A DNA stretch of 64,000 nt. It comes from Syngnathus acus. Its lineage: Eukaryota > Chordata > Actinopteri > Syngnathiformes > Syngnathidae. Below the pieces are notes generated by a model that was not told the DNA's origin, did not search any database, and was given only the letters and a program-made list of their open reading frames with translations. The translations under genes were made by a program, and so were the position numbers. The DNA lies in contig NC_051099.1 in the NCBI RefSeq assembly GCF_901709675.1, positions 3,596,001 through 3,660,000 of the forward strand. Direction: 5' to 3'. This document shows, one piece after another, positions 21,532-33,563 of this stretch; positions within the stretch are counted from its first letter, which is position 1; each line of letters starts with the position of its first letter.

Positions 21532-23133
21532 CTAGGTGCGGGAGCGAGAACGAGAGCGGGAACGGGAATGGGAGCGAGAGCGCCGTGGGGAATAGCGTGG
21601 CGAGGCCCGGCCGCGACGAGCGGGGGAGTAGCTCCGCGATCGGCTCTTGCTTCGGCTCCGGCTTCTGCTCCGGCTGCGGGAGCGGTCGTAGCTGGGGCTG
21701 CGGTGGCCGTCCATCCTAACACGAATGTACGCCGTCTCGCCCTGCACACAAAAGAAATGCTTAGTGTTGCATGGCGAACAGATCGGGTGCTTAGAGAACA
21801 GCTGCGGCTCGTCCTCATGAGGTGGCCGGGCAGTGGGTTGGGTGTTTTGGACATGTGCCCCCCCCGAGAGCTGCGTCCCCGGAGACGACCCAGGACATGT
21901 TGGACAGTCTCCCTTGCTGGCCTGGGAAAGCCTCGGGATCCCGCCTGGAAAAACTGGACGAAGTGACTGGGAAGTCAGGTCTCCCCTGCTTAGGCGGCAC
22001 ATTTGCATTGTGCAGGAATAGTCTTAGCATTGATTGTAAAACTTATATAGTGATGACATGTCATATTGTCTTCAATGTGGAGTTGCAATTATATCTAAAT
22101 TTTGTGCCCGCTTTTCGGGCTCTTTCCCCTACGCCCCACATACCTCGTGGGAGCGGAACTTGCTGTTGTCCAACTTGTGCACGGCGTATGTCATGTCCTC
22201 CTTCCGCACAAACTCCACCACGCCACTGCCATCGCGGTTCACGTCAGCGTAGCACACATCGCCCGCCTCTCGCATGTGGTCCTTCAGGTCCTGCCAACTC
22301 CCACTAGGAGGTAGACCTGAAAAAAGAATTAATGCATATGTAAATCACACATTAAGTGACTTTTACACAAAGCTAGCACACTGAGGAAGCCACAGCTCAC
22401 CTGACACGATGACCCTGTACTCGGAGCGCCTAGATGGTGGTCCGTATCGACCCCTAGGTGGGCCTGCTGCTCCTCCTCGTCCACTTCGGGGGAACTCCAC
22501 TCGCAGTCGGTAGCCATCGTAGTCATAGCCATCACGACCGTACACGGCGTCATCTGCGTCCCTGTCAATTCAAACAGTTACATAGCTACTGCATAATAGT
22601 TTCAACGTTTGCTTTGTTTGATCTGCGCATAGTCTTAGACTTGATTGTATTGTAATGTGGTGAATTACATTTTAGAGAAGCTAACTGCATGACAAAACCA
22701 GAGTAAATTTCCCTCATTTTAAATTGTAGAAAACGTTCACTTTGCAAGCAATTCAGAATAAAATAAACGGCCATTGCTTGATACATTTGGGCCTCAAGTT
22801 TACCGTAGTTAGGCTTAGTCAAATGTGCCATTAAATGCACATTTCTTTTGCGAAATATATGAATAAAAACGCAATTTGAGTCGGTAAAATTTGAATTTAA
22901 ACGGACAACCCGCGCTAGAGACGTGCGCTTCGCGCTCACCTCGGGTCCTCGAACTGCACGAAGGCGAATGGCGGTCCGCCTCGTCGGTTTTTCAGATCGA
23001 TATCACGGATGGAGCCATACTTGTAGAAGAGGTCTTCGACGTCCTTAGAGCGGATATCGGGCGGCAGGTTGCCGACGTAGATGCGGCAGTCATTGCTCCC
23101 CGCGGGTCCGCGGATAATGCCTCCGCTAGACAT
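21532..23133 (-). CDS. srsf1: Serine/arginine-rich splicing factor 1
   Basis: SRSF1 binds exonic splicing enhancers in the nucleus and promotes spliceosome assembly; it shuttles to the cytoplasm. Exons on the minus strand are 22940-23133, 22401-22561, 22144-22316 and 21532-21741, total 738 bases, 245 residues (human 248). RRM1 shows RNP2 RIYVGNLP and RNP1 PPFAFVQF. A glycine/arginine-rich linker follows ([14 protein letters not shown]). The second, pseudo-RRM carries the diagnostic SWQDLKD heptapeptide. The last exon encodes an RS domain of alternating Arg-Ser dipeptides ending SRSRSRT. Start is the ATG at 23133 ([20 protein letters not shown]). All junctions are GT-AG and in phase, with no disruption. 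It is head-to-head with lrrc32, 1.8 kb away. Confidence 0.97.
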
Positions 23134-23714
23134 GCTAGCTAGCGCACAATGGACGTGGTAGCGTGGAAGTGTATGGGCTAGCTGGCTAGCTAGTGAGGCT
23201 AGCGAGCGAGGCTACTTAGCGTGTTCGCTGGTTTTAAACGACTAAGAAGGGCAGTTGCAGTTCAGTTCCTCTCACCTGGCCGTTGGGAACAACGCGGGGA
23301 ATATTTTGGGCAAGACTTGGTGGCGGTATACCTTAAATTGCTCAAGGTATTAACGTGGAAGCAGATTGCGCTAATTCCCTCAAGGTGCTTGCCTCTCCAC
23401 TTTCCGCCAACATCGACGTCTTCTTCGTTGGATTATTTAAAAGTAGCTGGGGAGTTGTGCATACTGACACCTACAGGTGAAACGTGTAAACTACGTCAGT
23501 GAGCGTAATCGGCAGTAGGTATCCCTTTTGGATTATTTTATTTACTAATTTGATGGTAATAAACCTTGATCAATTGAAATGTAAACATGTTTTTGTGCCA
23601 AACCCAATGTATATAAAGTAAATACATAATAAAACATTGAAAATATTATAGTTAATCAAATATTTTGAGTTCATCAAATCTTTCCTTACTAAATTAAAAT
23701 GTGACTGTGTAAGT
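23134..23714. other. srsf1 upstream region
   Basis: GCTAGC-rich sequence immediately upstream of the srsf1 ATG (23140-23220) is probably its 5' UTR and core promoter. Nothing further is recognisable before the transposon remnant at 23715. Confidence 0.4.
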
Positions 23715-24040
23715 CAGGGGTGTCAAACTCATTTTTTTCGCGGGCCGCAGTGTAGTCATAGCTTCTTTCGGAGGGCCATTATGACTGTCAACCCAAATAA
23801 ATGTATGAGCACCTCATATTATATACAGTAAACGCTACAAAACAAACTGACAAATAACTCATTTTCAAATCAGACGAGTAAAAACTGGTCAAATATTTAA
23901 AAAAAAGATATTATTAAAAGTGAAGACAACTTGCAATTCTAGTAATGACACACAATTTTGATGCACAATTTGTCTTCGCGGGCCACATAAAATGATGTGG
24001 CGGGACGTATCTGGCCCCCGGGCCTTGAGTTTGACACCTG
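23715..24040. mobile_element. hAT-like MITE remnant
   Basis: The left end CAGGGGTGTCAAACTCATTT and the inverted right end (CAGGTGTCAAACTCAAGGC when reversed) are terminal inverted repeats of a type widespread in fish hAT non-autonomous elements. GCGGGCC boxes lie just inside both ends. The interior is AT-rich and non-coding. The 8-base flanks are not identical, so any target duplication has decayed. Confidence 0.75.
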
Positions 24041-24933
24041 TGGGTGGATCACCTGCAAAAGCGTCAATATCCATTTTCACTTGAAACAGACGAAAAAAAG
24101 TTTTCTTCATGTTTTTTTCATTATACTGTCATTTGTGGTGCAAACCAAAGAGTCACAAGACAATAAGACACGTCATACGTCATCAGAATGTGGGACTCAT
24201 CAACACCTCCCATTCCTAAATGCTTGTTTCAAATGTTATAAAAATACAATATAAAAAGCATGTTTTTCTTATTAAGCAAAAGCAGATGTAACCTTTCAAT
24301 TGTTTGAAATACCCCAAATTCCTCCTGATGATAACACAGAGAAAGGGGCAGGTTTTGATAAATTGGGGGTATTTGCGCAAGACATAAACACGTGTCTCCC
24401 TGAAATGAAGAATCCAATCGGACTGCCAACCCCCCTTTTAAGGCATTTCCCTGAGAAGAGAGGGAAAGGGGGGGGCGGGGTGGCCCTGCAGGATGTTCTC
24501 ACAGGATGCTGGAATAAGCAGTCCGAGCCGAACAGCATGAGGAGGAAGAAGGGAAAAGCGTCATCGGAGAGGAGCGCTGGGGATTGCAGTGGTCGCGCGA
24601 TCTCTGTCGATCTTCTTTTGGGGGTGTTGGAAGGCGGCGTGCGCACACAAGTGGCTGAAGATGTGAAATCGACGTGCTCAAGACACACAGCAAAGATTCA
24701 TCGGGTGCCAGGAGTCAGGTATCTGTTTGTGGATTGTCTAAAACGAAGCTAAAGTTCATTTCTTGTCATTGGCTTTCTGTCGAACCAGTTTTTAAAAAGA
24801 AAACAAAAAAGCCCCTTTTGTTAGGACATAAATAGCTTCGTCATAGGTCAGCACAGGTCTACTTCCTCTTGGCCTTCTTTACGTGGGGCCTTTCACTTCC
24901 AGCCTGCGCCTGTGCCTGTACAAGCGTCCACTG
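24041..24933. other. lrrc32 upstream region
   Basis: No gene is recognised. It contains a G/A-rich stretch near 24455-24480 and an open frame at 24300-24752 that resembles nothing known and has no splice context. It presumably includes the lrrc32 promoter. Confidence 0.4.
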
Positions 24934-27900
24934 ATGATGTCCTTGTTCCGCAGCATCATGGCCTCCTTCCCGCTGCTCTTCCCGCTTCTGGTTGGCTGCG
25001 TGGTGGCGGCGATCCACCCTCCTCACCATCGCCCTCCGTGCCACATCGTAAGTGAACGTTACTCCCTTTCTCGTGTTTGTTCAGCAGATGCGCATTCCTC
25101 ACGTTTTAATATAAATAAATAGACAGGGCTTAGTTTATTTGGACACGTTGCACACGGCAACGGGGATGAGACTCCTAATCTGCTTGAGCTGTTTCATTTA
25201 TTTGACTTCACTCTGGAGATATTCCCAGTGAATCACGTTTGACTATTTGACCCAGGTTTCTCAGTATACACACCCTTGAGATTACCGACACCCGTGCTGC
25301 GCTGTTGTAAGCGGGTGACAAATCGGGTACGCAAAAGACAAGTCACCCCACTTCCCGTTTTATGAATTACAAAGGAATTACTCCTTTGCTAAGTGATGAG
25401 AAATTCAATCACACATGGGTCGTAAGTAAAAGAAAAGTTAGCCACTCAATCATGATTTTGACGAATAAAAATTGTTTTTGGAAACATTTGCAGGATGGAA
25501 ATGATCGAAAAAAGGCTGAAAATTGCACGCAGGGACAGAAGAGAGTAAGAAAGAAGGGACAATCAATGAAAATGCTAATATAATCCACTTAAATGCTTTA
25601 GGTGTACCCCAGGGTTCACTAAAAAACATTTACTAGCTAGGTAGCTTTTGTTTACGTCATTCGGTAAGCAACGAGAGCTTTTCATCAAAACCGCAAGTAT
25701 GCCGAGAATCTGAAAGGCTTTAGTGAGAAATTGGAGATGGAGACAGTTTTATGGGCTGTTTTTGGACCGGAGGGGGGACCACGGCTGGGTGGTGGTGCTG
25801 GGCCGGTGGGGGTCTTCTGGCCATATGTTTTCCATTATAAACGTAAAAAAAAAGTCAAATATATACATTGTGCCAAGGCAGAGAAAGTTACCAACCATGA
25901 GGTACTTTTGAACTTTTTTGTCGGTACATGGTTTGGGAATTTCCCTCGTGATTTATCTTCTTGGCCAAAGGAGGTGAGAAGCGTCCAGCCGGATGGTGTT
26001 ATGTCTCTAAACAGCAAAATAACAGATTTACCGAGAAAGGAGGTTTTTATTGGCCCGATGGTTCTAAACGTCTCCACATCGCAGGCCTTGTAAATCAAAA
26101 AGTGCTCTTTGAACATGTTTGGGGATTTTGTGTGTTTGTCTATGCCGGCAGGCGGGTATGAGTGCGATCTGCAGGGATTTGAGCCTCACCGGCACCCCCG
26201 TTGACCTCCCGACGGGCGTCCAAGTGTTGGACCTCTCACACAACCAGCTGTGGAATCTCAGCCGCGACACACTGGCTGGCCACACGGGCTTGCATCAACT
26301 GGATCTGCACTCCAACATGATCCACTTCATTCAGCCAGGACTTTTGGAAGCCATGTGTGACCTCAGAGTCCTGGACCTATCTGGGAATCGTCTCAACTTG
26401 TTTGCTCAGGCCAAAAATCAAATCGGAACACTTGCGGCCGTGGAGTGTCTGGACCTCTCCAGTAATGGTTTGTACACGGGGATGTCTGACTTCTTTCTAG
26501 CCGATACTCCTTCGCTGATGGAGCTCTCGTTGAGCAGCAACAGCATCACCAAGATCGCCCAAAACACTTTCAGCGGCGCCTTGGCCTTGAGGAGGATTAG
26601 CCTCCACAACAATGTCATTTTGGAGATTGAAGACGGTGCCTTTGACTCTCTTGATGGCCTCAGCGAACTGGACTTGTCCAAGAACTCTATCACTTGCATC
26701 ACGGACTTTAACCTGAGCTGCCTGAGAGTGTTAAACCTCAGCAGGAACAGCCTGGAGCTCTTCCAGAGCACCAAATCAGCCGAGCCGTACCGCCTCGCCT
26801 TTCTGGACCTCAGCCGAAATAAACTGCCTTATTTCCCACTGTTGCCCACAAACAACGCAATCCAACATCTGGACCTGTCACGCAACCGTTTGCAGAGTGT
26901 CCAAGTGACGGACATGGCCGAGACAAAGATGTCCGAGACGCTTTTGAAGCACCTGAGATACTTAGACTTAAGTTACAACCAGCTCACAGACTTGCAGCAG
27001 TCCTTCTTTCGCACCATGATGTCACTGGAGGTCCTGAACGTTAGCAACAACTGCGTCTCCATGTTTTCCGTCACCGACCAAAACCTCCTTCCTGCAGCCA
27101 AGATTATCAACCTTAGTTACAACTCCCTACAGAACCTTTCGCTCGGTGAAGGAACTCTGCAAGCTTTGGAGGAGCTCTTCCTGCAAGGTAACGACCTGAG
27201 AACCCTTGCACAAGAAACGTTCCAGAAACTTCCAAGTCTGAACCTCCTACAGCTTCACGGGAACAATCTCCAAGTGTGTCCCTCAGAGACAAAACCAGAT
27301 CAAAATCCTCCAAGTTGTGTCTCGTTCTCTTCTCTTCCAAATCTGAAGTTCCTTTACCTTTCTCAGAACAATCTAAAGACTTTGCCTTATAGAGCATTTG
27401 CTAACACACCTCTCAAACTGCTGGACTTGTCTCTCAACCACGGCATGGAGATGCACCAAGACTCCCTGGGCGGTCTGGAGCACTCCCTGGTCCAGCTGCT
27501 TTTGAGGGAGAGCAACATCTCCCATCTGAACACAGACATGTCATCGCTGAGGAGCCTGAAACTGGTCGACCTGTCCACCAATCACCTGACCAGCCTCCCC
27601 GCATGGAAGCGAGAGTTGTCCATCGAGACGCTCAACCTGCAGAACAACAGTCTGGTCACCCTGGAGCGCACCACCATGGCAGCGCTGGAACGTTCGCTGA
27701 AGACACTCTACGTGGGTGACAATCCGCTCAGCTGCTGCGGTAACCTGGATTTAGTACGCCTGCTTCAGCACTCAGCCGTGGTGGTGGCCGACATCGAGGC
27801 CGCGACGTGCGTTCTCCGCGAGGGCTCGGAACCGGTCAACATCGAGAAGGTCACTCAGGAAATGTGCAGTGGGCAAAAGAAAGCCAACTACATCGTCATC

Positions 27901-27999
27901 ATTGTGGTCACTGTGTTCTTGGTGGTGATAGTCTTGGGACTGCTGGTGAAATTCTGCAACTCCAGGAAGGGGAAATACATCCGAAGGTTTAGCGCATGA
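24934..27999 (+). CDS. lrrc32: Leucine-rich repeat protein 32 (GARP), latent TGF-beta anchor
   Basis: GARP is a type I membrane protein that disulfide-links latent TGF-beta on the cell surface. Exon 1 (24934-25047) starts at tandem ATGs and encodes a signal peptide (ASFPLLFPLLVGCVVAA). Exon 2 (26152-27999) encodes the rest. The phase-0 junction recreates an N-terminal cap with PC, eight residues, then C, the same spacing as human LRRC32. About 20 leucine-rich repeats follow (LxxLxLxxNxL), including FDSLDGLSELDLSKNSITCI. The C-terminal cap holds NPLSCCGN, then a membrane helix (ANYIVIIVVTVFLVVIVLGL) and a short basic tail. Length is 653 residues (human 662) with no frame break. The close relative NRROS/LRRC33 is less likely because EIEDGAFDSL, SCCGN and the ITCITDF phrase match LRRC32. 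Confidence 0.92.
25048..26151 (+). other. Intron of lrrc32
   Basis: GTAAGT donor at 25048 and CCGGCAG acceptor ending at 26151. It contains an unsupported 120-codon open frame at 25731-26093. No transposon was recognised. Confidence 0.8.
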
Positions 28000-30282
28000 A
28001 GAATTACGACAATAAAAAAAGAAGTGGATTTCTGATCTCCAAATCAGATTTTCAAAATTCTTAATAGGTAAGGATTTACAGTCATTAATAGGTTTAATAT
28101 TTTCCATGACAAGAAGATAATCATGCACTAGCAGTTTAACTAGTCTGGAAACTAGCTTGAAAATAAAGCTAACAACACTACAAACGATCGCAAAAAAAAT
28201 AGTGGGGAAATTATGATGTCATCATCGAAGACTGGCGACCGATCCTCTTATTACGCCACAAGTAGTTTTGCACTTTACACTTGCTCTTGTTTTTTTGTCA
28301 TTTGTGAACACTAATGACATTTATTTTTTAAAAAAACAACATATAATTTATTTTTATATTAGCCGAGATGGAGATTTTAAAACTATCGGACTGAGCACTC
28401 GCAATAATAACTGTGACACTGTTTTACTATGATGGAACACGTTTGTACCAAAAAACATCATTTCATAAGATTATGTACACTGACAACATGTGTGATTAAA
28501 TATAAACGTGTGAACACTTTATTTTTTCTCTTTTTGACAAAGTAGCTTTTGGTGTACTCGAATGCTCCAATGTTAGCTCTGGCGTTTGTGTCAAATGTTT
28601 TGCGTGAAAGTAAACAAAAGTGAAAGTATTTCTCACGTATTATGCACAGAGACGTTCTCTCTGTTTATGGAGACTAGCATAGTTGCTAACTAAATGGTTT
28701 ATAGAAAGATGCTATACTAAGCACTAGAGCAATGTCAAAGTGACTTGTGGAAGGCGCTGCTTCTTTACAGGAAAGCCGAGATGGAATCTTGGTCTATATT
28801 TAGCCGTAATAAACACAATCAAATGTCTAGACGTTTTTTGTTTATGTCACACTCAAGTGATCTTAATCTGTAGATTTGATCCATACGCTTGTATTCATTA
28901 GCAACACAACAATAAACAATACTAATAATGACAATTATGATAATGAGTGAAAATCCAGCATTGCATTTACAGGATGGGCCCAAGGAGGTTCAGAAGAGTC
29001 CTTGGGGGAGCTTAATTTGAAGCAGGCCTCAGTCACTCACCATCCAAGTTTGCGTGAGCTGCCAGTGACTCATGGTGACACTCAACAGTCCACTTAAGTC
29101 CCACTGAGATCAAAAAACAGCTTTAAACAAAAACATGACTACACAGGAACTTGCAAACATACAATAAATTCCAGAACATGGTACGGTAAATGAACCAAAT
29201 GGTACTTATTAGGTTAATTCATTCCAGAATTGGAGGACATTTACCTGACACAAATATGTATTTTTTTGGTGTACAGTAAATGATAGTTGTTGTGAGATAA
29301 GATACAACTGTAGCTGTGGTAAAAGTGATTTAATTAGAAGAAAAATAGCTTTTAAGCACCCAATAAAATTACTTTTCTTTCTCTTGGCCCTTCCTTTTCA
29401 TGATCAACTTGTATATCATATATAACAAATAATATACGTTTTAAACTTGCTTTTCTTGGCATATTAAATTGGCTACAAGCGCAGTCGTTGACTCTCCACC
29501 AGATGGCGCCCGAGACGACAGTGAGTTTTTAATTATTTTTTTTAGCAAAGATAAGCAAGATCAGCGACAACAATGACTTGAATGCCTTCAATTTCACCCT
29601 GACAGCTTTTTGGCAGTCAGCAAAATTACACGCGCTCACGCACACACTTAATTGGCTTTACACGGATGTCTATTCACGAGTAAACAATGGGTTTAACACC
29701 ACCAGGCTAATCATTTTTATGAACTACGATGCAGCAATATTATAATATTTACTGTTTTTAATTATATTGGCTAGTTTCAGGACCCTTCTCCTTGCCCACA
29801 TCGTTATGTTTTGTTTGGTTCATAATTTTAATATAAAATATGTCTTATCGAAATTGTTAATGGTATTTTTTGACTGATTATTTAAAAGCATGATATGCAT
29901 TTATATCAGCTTCATCCTGAAAAATGATCGGTACTGTGGAAATACTTTTACACAAAGTGTTGCAAAAACACCCCGTGATGATAACGAGATGATAAACAGA
30001 TGATTGTGTGAAGGCGCACACAGCATGTTCACTCAGCGTGTGCGCGCTCACCGCCCATTGAAGGTGACTTTGTGTCTCTCGCTTGCCTGCGTGTCTCTTC
30101 AATCAGCGACAATTGACAATCAGCGTCAAAAAACTATTTCACAGCGACAAAATGGAAATAATTGGTTCCAGGCTCAAACTGCCTCCACGGTAAAACGTTT
30201 GCACGTGACTTGAAGAAAATAGAAGTAAAACAAATTCGAACTCACCATTTGACGACAGCAAGAGGTTTCTTAATGAACTGCA
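28000..30282. other. lrrc32 3' UTR and intergenic AT-rich sequence
   Basis: AATAAA at 28011-28016 lies just after the lrrc32 stop. Further AT-rich sequence to about 30280 has no recognisable gene. lrrc32 and jade2 are convergent, so both 3' UTRs may extend into this space. Confidence 0.5.
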
Positions 30283-33200
30283 TTTATTAAGTATTGATTT
30301 TTTTGTTTTGTTTAATATTACTTAACAGAAATATTGTGCTTGGACGAGTGCGGAAGAAGACGAGTGCAAAGGTTGTGGGAGTACACAGAAAGCACTGCTT
30401 TTATTGGACTGCACTGGACCGGACCAGGTGGGGCGCCACCAGGTAAAAGGGATTTGGGGTGGATTTAAAGGAGGGGGGGGGGGGGGGCAGCCATGGTTAA
30501 GGCAACACACAAAGAGCATGCAGATATACAGTCACAGAGGAAGGACATCATCATATTGCTTGTCAAAGTCTCGCTCCAAACATCCAAATTGTACAAAAAG
30601 GAAGAAAATAGGCTTCTCGCGCTAAGGAAAAATACACGTTTGTTTGTTTTTAAAGTTGTCCCGCCCTCCTACAAAGAAGACTCTAATACAAGAAAATAAA
30701 TATAGCAAAACAAAATGCCAGAGAAAGATAAAAAATAATTTAAAATAGCTTTTTCTTCTTTTCATATATGTTCAATAGTTCTCTTTGCTATTCACAAATG
30801 GCACAACATTCTTTCGAAATAAAAAGAAGACAGAAGGATAAAACCCCTGCGACATTCATATTCATTTGTTGAACAAAAAAAAAAAAAAAGCTTTTGATGC
30901 AGCAGAGGATTTTTTTTTTTTTTTAAGGATTCAGATTTGGATCTGGATTAAGTGCTGCTTTAAATGTTTAGTTGAGGTGCTTTCTTTTTCTGGTCAGAAT
31001 CAGGTGATGAGTTTGTAAACTTGGTCCATGACCCCCCCCCAGGGTTCGGTTCATAAAAATTGCAAGTGCGCTCTAATGCGTCTCGACGCTGCCCTTTTAT
31101 TTCTTTTTTGATGATTTAATACCCATGTGGACAAAAACATCCTGGGCTAAATTATGCCAGCAAATAACCAGATGCAAATTATTCTTTTTATCTAAGAAAA
31201 CGAGGCAGAAAATACTACACGTTCATGATGACATGCTAACATGCTAAACCGTCAAGTCTATAATGTGTCTAGTCTCGGTTTACATGCTAGTTGCTATGAT
31301 AATGTCACCGAGTGGCTGATTTGGTTGGCTGAACCGGACCCGAGGGGGGGACCAACTGGATTAAAGCAAACTAAAGTGTAATACTAAGTAAACAAATAAG
31401 CGCGTGAAATTCTTTGCTTTATAACCTGAAAATTGTAGTTGATTAAAGGTAAAAAATATGCAAAAGCCAAAGGCAAACGAATTTGTAATAACACTTTGTG
31501 CCTCAAGAGGGCAGGAGCGAGTCACTAGACCGGTTGTCTTAAATAGAGTAGGAGCTCACAATGAGGTTAGCATTTCAACCTGTTATGGGCGCTTTGTTGC
31601 AAAACGCTACCGATGACAAGATGAAGTTGAAATTGTGTATTCAGAAGTGCCATCAAATCATTTATCAGTCCACATATATTATTCTCGTTTTCCCTCCACG
31701 CTTTAACCATTGTCAAATCTATTCCCCAAATGACTTTCTTCGAGCTATAGTGCTACCTGTTGAATGTGTTTTCACGTGGTCAGAGATTTCAGTTTTTAAA
31801 ACAAGTGTCACATGACCAGAATCCCTCGATGAAAAAGAAATAGAAGTTATTTGAAAAAAGATCGGAATATGATCTGAACGTCACAGCCAACAACAAATCC
31901 AAAGTAGCACACGACAGTTACTTAGCATCTACTCGACACAGGAGGCAAAGATTCCCTCTTGTCTACATTTGCCTAGGAAGCTAGTTTGCGAGGAAGGAGA
32001 GGGCGTGACCGCCACACTGTAAATATTGTCTGATAGCGGTTTGTGTACACTGACAAGACATAACCACCGTGTCTTATCACTACTACGTGCTACGACCTTC
32101 GCTGTCTACACAGAAAACATCAAAAGTTGTCATTCTTGTTGCCAGCAGTACTATTAATAACAAAAGACTCTTGGAAGGAGCGCATATAGGAGTATTGGCT
32201 TCGCATACCGGAGCGTCAAGAAAGGACATGGAGACATTAGGAATGCATACGGGAGTGTCAGGGGCACATCCAGGAGTTTTGTACGAACATACAGAAGCAT
32301 CAGGAACGCTTCGGGAACGTATTTGTAGCGTCCGCAACGCATACACTCGATAGCTGACGCCTGGTCGTATCATCAAACCCTGTTACACCAAACCTGCCTT
32401 AAATGAGTGTGTGATCGTCAGTTCAGCAGTAACACGCCGTTTTGAAACATCGCGTCGGAATTGCGGAGCGACACAAAAAAAACAATACAGGACGTAAAAA
32501 TTGGGCCCACGCAGCTGATTGGCCTCGGCATTATGGTCGTATGACCATACCGAGTGCTCAGTAGTCGTCCAAAGTGGAAGTTTTCGACATACACGCGTCG
32601 CTTTCTTTATATATATATATTCATATAGATACGTTAGCGGTTGCTAGCGGAATCGTTTAATTTTTATGCAAAAAAATAAAACATCAGTCAAGTTAGAGAC
32701 ATTATTTTAACCATTTTTCTTAAAACCCCTGAGATAACCACAGACGTCCTTCAATACAAAAACAGCAAAGTCTTCTTTTTTTTTTTTTTAAATCGCACAA
32801 ATTGTCGGACAAACTTGGTCGACATTACGTGGGAGTTTAGCCTCGTTAGCCTAGCCACGTGATCTGTTGGCTAAAGTAAATGGAACAGGAAGTCGGACGT
32901 GCTAAATGCTGCCCTCTAGAGGCTGTTAACTGGCACTGCACAACGTTGAAAACACACCTCTGATGATAGGGCGTGAAAAATGGCAAAATATTGTCCGTAC
33001 ATCCTCTGTTCAGGCACTCTAAAATGATTAAGGTGACACATTCGCATTGATTGTTCTAAATCGGATTGGGCGACAGCTGATTGGTCGGCAATTGTTTGGC
33101 TAGGAGCGGGGTCTTTGAGGGGAGGGGGTGCGACAGAAGGCACAGAGTTTATTCCAGGCAAAGAAATGGAATTTTGAATAAGGAAGAATGGTTTTGTACG

Positions 33201-33563
33201 TTCTTATCTTTCTAACTCCAACTCTTCATCCACGTGGAAACGACCAAGCGTCTTTTTTTCGTAAACCAGCCAGTGCTAATAACACTATACTTGTGCTTTC
33301 CGACGCCATCTGCTATTCAAAGAAGACCCTGAAACCAGCCTTGGTTACGCTATTTAGAAGAATGCCACAAAGACTACAATAACGAAGTCTTTCAACGCGC
33401 AAAAATCGGATAAAAAAAAACGAACGCCTGTTTCCTATTTTCGTTCGTTACCTAGCGGTGACACGCGAGGAGGCTAGTGGCTACATTCAAAGAATGCTCA
33501 GGGCACAGGTGGAGAGAGTCGGCTAGCGAGAGCGCTAGCATGTCTGTGATGCGTTCAGGGTCC
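30283..33563 (-). other. Probable jade2 3' UTR
   Basis: The stretch lies downstream of the jade2 stop on the minus strand. TTTATT at 30283-30288 and 30400-30405 read AATAAA on the minus strand and would give a 3' UTR of roughly 3.2 kb, in line with long JADE2 UTRs in other vertebrates. It includes a G-run (30472-30487), a TA run near 32609 and a degenerate 21-bp tandem repeat at 32182-32328. Confidence 0.45.
32182..32328. repeat. Degenerate 21-bp tandem repeat, about seven units
   Basis: Successive 21-base windows share a GCATACNGGAGTNTCNGG-like pattern (for example GCATACCGGAGCGTCAAG, GCATACGGGAGTGTCAGG and ACATACAGAAGCATCAGG). The units keep a constant period but have diverged strongly. 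Confidence 0.65.

Noticed and set aside
24300-24752. 150-codon open frame upstream of lrrc32
   Set aside because: No recognised similarity, no splice or start context, not in phase with the lrrc32 signal-peptide exon.
31561-31815. 84-codon open frame
   Set aside because: Isolated in AT-rich probable jade2 3' UTR with no similarity or splice context.
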